Below, in pieces: positions 55,701-64,000 of a stretch of DNA of 64,000 bases. Position numbers and translations under genes: made by a program. Source of the DNA: Caenorhabditis remanei (lineage: Eukaryota > Nematoda > Chromadorea > Rhabditida > Rhabditidae); contig NC_071333.1 of NCBI RefSeq assembly GCF_010183535.1, positions 19,838,587-19,902,586 on the forward strand, given 5' to 3'. The notes below the pieces were generated by a model. That model had not been told where the DNA came from. It saw only the letters and a list, made by a program, of their open reading frames with translations, and searched no databases. Every line of letters starts with the position of its first letter. The first letter of the stretch is position 1.

Positions 55701-56704
55701 TTCGACATTTTTTTTTCAAAACTTGGGAATATAGGTTTTCTTATACGCTGAATTCGATTTTAATAACGATTTCCCAAAAAAATAACTCTCTTTTCCGAAA
55801 ACACCGATTTTGGGGGGTGGCGCATATTTATGACGCGCACTGTATTCCGGTTTATCTTTTGATAAAGGAGATATCAAAAAAGTTTCAACAGACAAACTAT
55901 AGCTGAATACATTCGAAATATTTCTTCAGTTGGAAAAGTTTTGATAGCTCTCAAAGCAGTTGAAATATTGTGCACCAAATTATTGCTATAGGGGCATCTA
56001 TTTTGAGGTTTGTTTTTTTACATTGACATGGTCCGTTCAACTGCGAAAGTATCAAGTTCCAGACACTCACCCGCTGCTCTCGATTTTGCATACGCCGTAA
56101 TCCTCTCATAGGCTGACTGCTGAGAAATCAAAGTGCTTTTTGGTTTTGCCTGCCGTCTCTTATCTCTAGCCTTATTCTGATTCACTGCTTTGGGAGACGA
56201 TTTCCACTCTCTTGGTGTCGGAAGAGACTCAATACATCGCATTATCTGATTTTGTTTTTTTTCATCAGGCTTCTGATTTTGGTATTGAAACCATGAAGCA
56301 ATCTGAAATCAAGAAATGACAGTTTGATAAATGAAGACTTATCAAAAATCGGGCCAAGCCGAGCTCAACAACGTCTTTTAATAATTCAACAATTCAGAGT
56401 AAAAGTTTTTAAATAATTACAAATATTATCCTTTCGTTTGAATTTTTTCCAAAAAAAACTTCAAATAAAGTTAAAAGCAGGCCGGACCGTTCCGAAAACA
56501 ATTTTGATTATATCCAGGCCGGGCATGGGACAAGTCTGGGTAAAAAAAACTCAAACTCACTTGTTCTGTTGGTACATCCAACTGGGACGCATAATATTCA
56601 AGATCGTCTCTATTTGGGTTCTTCTTTTCAATATACCAATTTCTCAACCATCGGTCTTGCGCTTGTGTGAAGGTATCTATTTTCCGTACATAAAAATGTT
56701 CCAT
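52785..56704 (-). CDS. divergent homeodomain protein gene (3' end unresolved)
   Basis: Exons 56704-56561, 56302-56071, 54145-54030 and 52955-52785 are phase-matched, giving 221 codons. Residues about 8-70 form a homeodomain split by intron 1: FTQAQDRWLRNWYIEKK (helix 1), RDDLEYYASQLDVPTEQ (helix 2) and IASWFQYQNQK (helix 3). Trp48 and Phe49 are kept, but position 51 is Tyr instead of the almost invariant Asn and 53 is Asn instead of Arg, so classical DNA recognition is unlikely. Downstream the protein is basic (KARDKRRQAKPK), then uncharacterised (KMTSEVVSRLLTEPTRNPRM). A tttcag immediately precedes the ATG (trans-splice site or further exon). Exon 4 ends at a gttagt donor with no convincing next acceptor. 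It may end there, or splice into the KAT11 gene 100 bp downstream; phase would allow this only with a poor acceptor. Confidence 0.6.
53281..53970. repeat. segment duplicated at 57.95-59.2 and 61.2 kb
   Basis: The stretch with ggggatacggtagc and cacc(a/t)(c)ctgtcaaaacat...cgttgggaa(c/a)cacag recurs near 57960-58020, 59145-59175 and 61310-61335. In this copy it is interrupted by a 618-bp hAT-like element. Confidence 0.6.
53310..53927. mobile_element. non-autonomous hAT-like element, ggcggaa-rich (618 bp)
   Basis: 8-bp target duplication aaacatat at 53302-53309 and 53928-53935. Terminal inverted repeats cagaattgagcgg (left) and the reverse complement of ccgctcaactctg (right). The other copies of the flanking repeat show the empty-site sequence. 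Both subterminal regions are arrays of ggcggaaggcggaaagcgg units. It has no coding capacity. It lies in an intron of the homeodomain gene. Confidence 0.88.
54220..55842. mobile_element. long-armed palindromic TA-flanked transposon (1623 bp)
   Basis: TA target duplication at 54218-54219 and 55843-55844. Inverted arms of about 624 bp (54220-54843 and 55220-55842) are nearly identical, beginning cagtgcgcgtcataaatatg; the spacer is 376 bp. There is no transposase frame, so it is a Tc1/mariner-type non-autonomous foldback. Within each arm cgcgtcataaatat[ag]cgccacc occurs twice. It sits in intron 2 of the homeodomain gene and splits an older repeat (see 40890-41105). Confidence 0.92.
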
Positions 56705-56707
56705 TTC

Positions 56708-57950
56708 CTGAAAACAATGATGATTCGAACATGAGTGAGCAATATCATTACGCAAAAGTGATAGTAGATATTTGTAAGGATAAACTACAAGTTTTTGTTT
56801 ATGAATTTCACAAATAACAATACAATTTTTAAAGTAGAACGGGGGGATTGAGAGAAATAGTTGACAGCGTTTTTGTTCCGGCTGGGAATACGGTGCTTTG
56901 TATGGATATAATTTGTTATTGACAGCTTCTTTTTATGAATTCTTGTGCGATCCATCACAGCGTGCTAAACTATCAATTTGTTTATTCGATCAATTCGTTT
57001 ATTTAAAGCATATTAAATACAATGATTCTAATACGCAACAAGAAAAAGCACCGAGCTAATCATAATCATTCATTCTGAGCATAAAGAGGATAGCGTTAAA
57101 ATACAAGTGCCGTTTTATCGCAGGTGCCGTTGTAATACAGTTTTTAAGGTAAACCCATTTGAAGTAAGAGCTCATTGAATCTACCTGATATTTATAACTG
57201 ATTGTCAGGCTTCTAAATTGTTCTACCTACCGAACGAATTACAATTGCAAACATATATGTATCGGAACAGTTGGCTTCATGCCAAGACGGTTCTCGGCCG
57301 CCAACAGATATTTTCTTAGCGGCGGCTTTGGAATTTTGTCCTCCAATCCTTCTTCTGAGTGCTGTACCCCCGCAAGCGGACAGAAAAAAGTCTCCGGTTA
57401 GGGACGCTTAATCAAAAAATTTGAACTTCATCATAGCCTTATAAGTCGTGTTTGAACAAGATCTCAAGCTTAAGTATTGTACCATTAAAAGTAAAAAAAT
57501 ACTACAGGAAAAGAAAAAGGAAAGAAGGAATAGAAGGAGCTAGTGATTCGAGGTTCACATCCATATCATTCACGGAGGGCGAGAGAGAATGCAAAGAGAG
57601 GAGGGTGCTCACTTTCCACACAGGAGGCGATGTGAATAATGTGGTGATTCACAGTTTTACGACGTAAATTTAGTGAGAATGATCTGGAAAGCAAATAAAA
57701 GATTTGAAACTGTAGATGAAAAAATGAAATTGAATGGACTAGAAGAAGTTAAAGAAATGGATTTGAATAGGACATGCTATAATTTTGAGTGGGGACATTG
57801 TTTTTGAGCAGATGGCGACGGAATCAGAGCTGTAAAGAAAGGAAAGGATGGGGAACAAAAAAAGTTGAAGGTAATAGTTGGGAATGGAACAAATATGATA
57901 AAAATGGGGTATGCTGTAACTTTTTCAACCACTAACGGACTAGTCCATTA
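56708..57950. other. intergenic, nothing supported
   Basis: AT-rich. Upstream exons of the homeodomain gene, if any, would lie here, but none was identified. Confidence 0.35.
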
Positions 57951-57954
57951 TAGG

Positions 57955-59175
57955 GATATGGGGGGGGGGGGATACGGTAGCTCACAGAACAGATATTTAA
58001 CTATTTGCTTAAGACAAAGGTAAACAAAATTGAACAGCAAAGGTTTTTTTTCACTATTTTTTTGAACGACAAGTTTCAAGAAGGTTGAGATAAAAAAAGT
58101 GGAAACCTGGGACCACCAAAAAAGGAGGAAAATAAAAGAAGTAAAAATCGACCCAATTTGCATTTCTTCTTCTAAACTGAGAGGAAATAGTGAGTAGAAA
58201 AAGGAACATGCATTTATCAAAGTATGAGGGCACCATCCAAAAAAGAGCAATGGCAAAATTTGACCCTCTTAATTAATGAGAGAAGTATTTTTCGACATTT
58301 TGTGTTTGAGAAAGTGCTTGAAAGAGTTGTAGATCAATCAGATTATTCGGGAAATCATCGGTAGACGTGAAGAGAAAAATGACAAAGTGAGAAACTTTTT
58401 GTGAAACATGCTCAAAAGTAACGAAACTGAAAATTTTTGAATTCAGTAACCGAGTTTTTGAGTCTTCCAAAAAAGAAAGTGAAACTATATAAAACCAGCC
58501 TATCTGCCCGCCTTCGGCGGTTTGTCCGGCTGGTTTCTCCTTATTTACGTGGCAACCCTTTTTCTGATGTGCCCGCATGGCCGAGGGTCTAAAGCGGCGG
58601 TCGTACTCGTCTAAAGCGGCGGGCATGCCAGTTCGGTTTCGTCCGCTGGCTAAGTTTCTCTTATTTTTCCAAAACCGCTGCGGACATCGCCTCAGACAGA
58701 CAGACAAACACCACTTGTCTTTTATATATAAGAATGATATGAGAATGATGTTTGGTATGATTTGAGTTATTAAAGAATGAGGAAGTATAACATTTTCATA
58801 ATCAGATAAGTAGCATAGAGTGAAACATATATTTTTCAAAGATGAAGAAACTGTTTTTCTGAAACTTTTAACGTTTTGCGGATAACTGACCACTGAGATC
58901 GCTGCCAGCATTTATACTCGTGTTGCAACCTACTTCAAACGTTCAGAAAAACGGAACATTCCTGAAGTCATACTAATTTCAAAAAAAAAATAATTCAATG
59001 ATTTAGTGATAAGCGTAAAAACAGTGAACTGTCTTTCTATGCGAAAAAGCTACTCTACAGCCTCCGGTAACTGAACGGTTTTTCTCACCAAAGTCAGTTT
59101 AAACGAGTGTCTTAAAGTTTATGGCAGTCAGATGCCGTGCACCACCTGTCAAAACATTTTCGTTGGGAAACACAG
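57955..59175. repeat. degenerate segmental duplicate, copy B
   Basis: Blocks 58080-58460, 58870-58985 and 59025-59175 match, diverged and on the same strand, 62460-62830, 62317-62420 and 61190-61350. The 57955-58022 poly-G block matches 53225-53300. No intact exon was found in this copy. The block order differs between copies, so more than one rearrangement occurred. Confidence 0.6.
58500..58735. repeat. tRNA-like / Helitron-like short interspersed repeat
   Basis: Inserted in copy B. It contains gcccgcatggccgagggtc (resembling the 5' part and A box of tRNA-Leu/Ser), ccagttcggttt (B-box-like), a cagacagacagacaaac tract and a 3' end tcttttatatataaga reminiscent of Helitron-like SINE-sized elements. 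It does not fold into a complete tRNA, because the anticodon arm and acceptor pairing fail. Confidence 0.4.
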
Positions 59176-60652
59176 AAAGAAACAAAAAATTGTATTATAG
59201 ATTCCAATGTTTTTTCATTAACAAGGATATTGTTCCAACCCAGAGTTGAACACACATAACAATGAAAATTTTAACTTTCTTAGAGAGTGACAGCGAACTC
59301 GGACAAAACGCAACAGAAGACATGAGAGTGATGTCCCATACGAACACACTTTCTTCTCCCCAGCTAACAAACAACACCTTTTGTACGAAGTGCTTGTGTG
59401 TTCAACAGTAGGCAGAAAATCCTCCCCCTAAAATGGTAAAACTGATTATAACAAATGGCTGAAAAAAGCGAAAAAGATACAGAAACTATATTATAATTAG
59501 ACTGATTTAAATATTCTTTTTAAAAAACAGGAGTTCATTCTCATGTCATTTTTAGTGTGATAAAAACTTTTAGTGATATGTGTAGTTAGAAGGACCGGTA
59601 GAAATGTTGAAAAACTATGAAACTTATTCTAACAGTTGGCTAGCAGGCGATTGAAGCAAAGATTTTTGGTTTTCCATTGAAATTTGCCATCAAATCAGAT
59701 GGAATGAAACAAAATCAATTTCACTTGAGAACAGGGTAACGTCAATGAGCTTTTAAAACTTCAAAACTGCTATGAAACTAACATGATGCACGTTGCTGGC
59801 TGTTTCTATTTGAATGGATTTCGAGGAAAGAATGGGTTACTTTTTTTCTCTAGACTCTGTTCCAAGTATCAAAACACTATATCCGTCTTTCTCTCTTCTT
59901 TTTCTATCTTTTAACTTATTGCTGTTCAACGCAATAGTGTGAGTTGCGTGGTGCGCATCCGAATACATGTGTCCCGCAAGACGTTCCAACACATGCATCA
60001 CCTTTATATCGTGGTAGGAGGACTAACGGGATGATATGAAAGGGATGGAAACATATATTAATAATACTGCCTTTAACCCTAAACAACTGCGGTAATAGAA
60101 TATAGCTGATATATGATACTGTAAGCGAAAAACATTCCCTATATATATATATAGTGAACTTACAATGAGAACAATGTCGTGTTTAGATTCAATATCAAAT
60201 TAAAACAATTAGTGAGAATGATTCAGTATAACTAAATTGGAACAGAAATACGACCTACAAGGTGGTGATTGTAAAAAGTAGTGGTATGAATGAGTTTGTT
60301 CATCATTACACCAATTAGAGAGAGCAGACACCAAGAAGAAAAGGAGGACGAACATGCACTTTGCATAGATTCGAATTGGAAAAAGAGAAGGTCACAAATG
60401 GGGTTATTGCGCAATCGATTGGAGTACTTGGGAACCATTACCAAACTGTTTGAGAAAATGGGGAAAGGGAAAAACTTCTTTTTTTCCGGACACGACTAGT
60501 TGTCGACCCGCTTAACTTTCACATTTAAAAAGATCCTAATGAATTGAAATCAGGCTAATTAATGGCTAGCTTGAATTGCGGTCTGCCAGTTTCAGAGATA
60601 CAGTTTAGTAATGGACCATTAGATCCACTACTTGCGCTTTCATGTAACAACG
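59176..60652. other. intergenic, nothing supported
   Basis: AT-rich, with a short (ta)n tract at about 60140-60152. Confidence 0.35.
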
Positions 60653-60654
60653 TA

Positions 60655-61109
60655 CAGTACCGCCCAAAAGGTTATTAACTTTGGCTGTTTTCAGTTGAAA
60701 ATTGCCAATTTTGAGAGTGTGTCATGGTAATACATACTGATAGTCCCATCACATAGCTTTTTAATGAATTATACAGATTAAAGGTAGATCATCATTTTTG
60801 TAGTTGACAAGTTTTTTGTACGAGCACTCTCTAGCAAGTTACGTATCGAAAAAGTAATTTTTCCCACAATTCGACAAATTTCAGTGCAGAATAGTGCGAT
60901 TTTTGAGCTGTCGTCTTAAAATGACCTCAACTCTCTAGGGAGTGCTCGTACAAAAAAGTTGTCAACTACAAAAATGAAGATCTACCTTTGATCTGTTCAA
61001 TTTTTCAAAATCTACTTGATGGGACAATCAGTATTACCGTGGTACACTCTCAAAGCTGGTCATTTTCAACTGAAAACAGCCAAAGTTGATAACCTTTTGG
61101 GTGGTACTG
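60655..61109. mobile_element. foldback MITE (455 bp), best-preserved copy of the family
   Basis: Inverted ends cagtaccgcccaaaaggtta and its counterpart ataaccttttgggtggtactg. Inner arms contain agcactctctagcaagtta and cctttgatctg in mirror order. TA is present on the left (60653-60654) and TT on the right. Related copies lie at 5.45, 11.9, 13.9, 15.3, 24.6, 27.1 and 50.4 kb. Confidence 0.8.
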
Positions 61110-61189
61110 TTCTTCAACTTTTTAGAGCCACAAAACTTTCTAAAATTCCTATTAATTTCAAAAAACTTTAAATGAACACTCATTTTGTG

Positions 61190-62830
61190 TTAATCTTCTA
61201 TTCATCCAAGTTGCTCTAAACCCTTCGGTAACAGAACGATTTCTCGGACCAAGGACAAACTAGACGAGTGTTTCGAAAGCTGCCTTTATAACAAGGGGTT
61301 ATTCTGCACCACCTGTCAAAACATATTCTCTGGGATCTACAGAACTACACAAGAAAACAAAACATTTGTGAATGGAAATGTTTTCGAAAAACTTGCCAAA
61401 CTTTGGTATTAGATGTGTAATCAAAATGAGAACACGAGTAAAGGACGTGTTACTGTTTTTCTCAGGACTCTCTTCTAAGTATCGAAACAATATCTCTCTC
61501 TCTCTCTCTTTTCTTGCTCTATCCTTTAACTTATTTCTATTCAACGCAATCGGAAGAGTGGCGTCGTCAACCAAAATCATGAGACGGCCAGACGGCCCAA
61601 CAGATGCATCAAATGCATCATGGCACTCCACTTGATTGGAACTCGGCGACAGTAGTTGACCTGATAATTGTACCGTCATTCAAAAGTGAGAGAGTCATAT
61701 TAGGATGGCACGCTTCTTACAACCGTGCTCTTCCAAAACCGAAAAAAAATATTCCGCAAAATTGTGAGACTCAGAGAAGAAGAGGCATTTCTCAAGAGGA
61801 TTGCGGTGAAACGCAGTTAGAGGATGAAAAATACCAGAACTTTAATTTTTTGTTTTGTTTTCTAAATTAGTGGAAAAAACTTACATTATCACACGCTTTT
61901 CCTCTTGCCAGTATCGAAGGCATTTTTTTACGATCAAGTTTTTCAAATTTACCTCGATACGTCACAGGATAGTTACGCGCTCTTTCCTCAAATTTTTTTG
62001 GTTTTTCAGCGTCTTGTGAAGACGCACGTTGCATTGCCTGTAACAATGACAATAGGAAAGTGGGTTTTACTCGATGTTCGGAAGATTGATTCAGATATTT
62101 ATTTTGAACTGAGCTAGTGAATCGTACGTCAAAATTTGTGTTAGTAATAGTTATGTTACTTCCATTGAAACGCATGAGTTTCCAACTTTCAAAATATTCT
62201 CCAGAATGCGATTGTATTAGAGTGACGCTCCAAATAGAGGGTGAGCTTTCATTTTTCAATAAATTTTCCTAGCGTTGAAAGTTATCAAAAATTGTTTTCC
62301 AATAACAGGAAAATTTTTGAACAATTGGCCACTAAGACCGCTGTCAGAACGTATATTCATGTTGCAACATTGTACAAAAATTTAGAAAACTTTCCTGATG
62401 TTTCACTAATTTCAAGTAGGAACGCTAAATTTCGGTATTAGTCAGACAATCCTCCACCCTGTCTCAAATACAGTAACCGCAAAATACAGTACAAAGCAAA
62501 ACCTCCAGAAAGAAAGAGGAAAATAAATGAAGTAAAAATCTCAGACTCAATTTGCATTTCTTCTTCCAAAATGAGAGGAAATAGTGGGTGGAAAAAGGAA
62601 GAGGCATCAATCAAAGTATGAAGGCAGCATCCAAAAAAGGGCAGTGGCAAAATTTGACTAATTAATGAAAGAAGTATTTTTCTACGTTTTTGAGAAACTG
62701 CTTGAAACAGACAGAACTTTTGTGACATAATCGGTAGACGTGGAATGAGAAATGACAAAGTGAGAAACTTATTTAGAAACACTGCTCAGAGTGAACTAAA
62801 CTGAAAATTTTGGAATTTAATAACCAAGTT
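61190..62830. repeat. degenerate segmental duplicate, copy C
   Basis: Carries, on the same strand, diverged versions of the blocks of copy B and of 52780-53185, including exon 4 of the homeodomain gene. The copies differ by many substitutions and indels, so the duplication is old. Confidence 0.6.
61867..62259 (-). pseudogene. duplicated exon of the homeodomain gene (copy C)
   Basis: 62036-61884 aligns with exon 4 at 52955-52785: same start (AMQ), same gcctgtaac/gcctgaaat acceptor region, similar ...ERARNYP.../...ERAHSYP... and a donor at the equivalent place (gataat|gtaagt). The frame also stays open upstream through the region that is intronic in the original. No other exons of the gene are found in this copy, so it is probably non-functional. 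Confidence 0.5.
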
Positions 62831-64000
62831 TTTCAGTCATAGAGAAGTGAATGTAAAACTAGATGACATTATTCGTACAAGTTAGAAAGATTCAGAAAAT
62901 CACTCTCTTCATATTTCATTTCTTCTACAAACGTATTACTAATTTCGGTTCTCATACAGTCCGCGCATCTGCCCAACACCCGCTGTGATATCTCCCTTCA
63001 GAAGGTATGCAGCAGTGAACCGTCCTTTCAGGTGTGATCTTTTGTTTGTTATTATAGCAATATTAGATAATTCGAGGGGCAGTAGCATTTGGGATGGAGA
63101 TGTAACTGTTTTAGGAAACACCGACTAATCCAAAACGCAAATACAGGAGGAGTCGAATGCCGATGAGCGAGAATGAGCAATTCTCCTCCTATTACCTTAA
63201 TACACCTTGCAAAAACAGGATAATGATTGAGTATGAAGACGAGTTTATGTTACTGACTGATTCTAAAGAAAGAGGAACTAATTGATAGCAGTAATAGCAG
63301 TTTTATTGCGGTAGGTGTAAGCTGCACCACTTTAAAAATCGTAACACCGTTTTTGAAACAAAAATTTACTTAATAATTAACCAGGGAGGAAATATTGGAT
63401 AAGAAAGTCGAAAACTAAAATATGAGGTGTTTTATGATAAGGTAAGTGATTAATTCGAGAGGTACTGATGGAAAAATAGGGAATCACATAGAATGGGATA
63501 AGATATGAGAATCAACATGGAAGGATCTAATATGTTAAATTTGTAACTCATGTTAGTATCATCCATGTTGGAAACTGAAACAGAGTACGTGGAAATACAG
63601 ACATATATATATCGTATATGTTTTCTTCCATCCATACAAACTGTGGGCATTGGAAGTGTCATAATATCTACATCATTACCCAAGTGCATTCATTATTACG
63701 AGAGGGAGAAGGGGGAAACCTCAGGGACCATCTATGCAGGGAGGATAGTAGCGGACACACAGAAGATCTGAGGGGATTTCTTCTTTTGATTGAAATTCTC
63801 ACTTATTGTATCAACTTGGTATTGAATTTAAGCTTGACTCAATTTTTGTTGCATGTTCACAATATTGTGTTTGTAAATACAAAAGGTATGATATAGTGAC
63901 TGTTTTTCATTTACAGTATTCTAGACCATCTTTTTGTCAGCTGTATTCTATCACGGAGGCCTTCATGAATTTTTCGTAAAAAGGTAAATGATGATATCAA
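62831..64000. other. intergenic, nothing supported
   Basis: AT-rich sequence to the window end; no gene is supported. Confidence 0.35.

Noticed and set aside
58570..58660. Functional tRNA-Leu gene
   Set aside because: Only the A-box side resembles a tRNA; the anticodon stem and acceptor stem do not pair.
58273..58911. 212-codon minus-strand frame
   Set aside because: It crosses a degenerate segmental duplicate and the tRNA-like repeat; no family, and the open length is explained by repeat composition.

Overview
The window looks like a nematode chromosome, most likely from the genus Caenorhabditis. It is AT-rich, its introns are short with TTTTCAG-type acceptors, and it mixes compact intron-bearing genes with a high density of foldback DNA transposons. 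The gene families fit as well: an E(z)/MES-2-type SET protein, two CHK1-like kinases, a CBP/p300-type acetyltransferase paralogue and a mariner element. The species cannot be fixed from the sequence alone.

Layout, left to right. 1-10 kb: a small six-cysteine secreted protein (1613-2064), an uncertain transcription unit near 4.3-5.2 kb, a micropeptide candidate at 6.3 kb, then a 133-bp satellite (about 6455-9608) that runs into a gag zinc-knuckle remnant of a BEL/Pao-like retroelement. 10-16 kb: mostly decayed material, including duplicated HTH_48-like exons and a basic-protein gene fragment. 16.7-17.7 kb: a single-exon CHK1-like kinase. 19.6-20.5 kb: a gene with two C2HC zinc fingers whose first exon is not found. 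21.3-23.9 kb: two adjacent long inverted duplications carrying gene fragments. 28.1-28.5 kb: a second six-cysteine secreted protein, on the minus strand. 30.46-33.14 kb: a structurally complete hAT transposon. 34.9-39.4 kb: the E(z)-like gene. 42.0-43.3 kb: a mariner with one frameshift. 45.3-46.7 kb: a second CHK1-like kinase. 49.0-52.7 kb (minus): a KAT11 acetyltransferase gene. 52.8-56.7 kb (minus): a divergent homeodomain gene whose introns host two foldback transposons. 57-64 kb: degenerate duplicated pieces of the 52-54 kb region, plus repeats.

Three genes belong to chromatin or DNA-binding families (SET, KAT11 and homeodomain), and each departs from its family in a specific way. The SET protein has Asn where EZH2 has its catalytic His689. 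The KAT11 protein keeps the main catalytic residues but lacks the large CBP scaffold and carries a linker built from serially similar exons. The homeodomain lacks Asn51. The rest of the window is shaped by transposons and by local duplication, both tandem and inverted. Gene models were spliced by eye from reading phase and splice consensus, so exon edges without a clear phase match are flagged.
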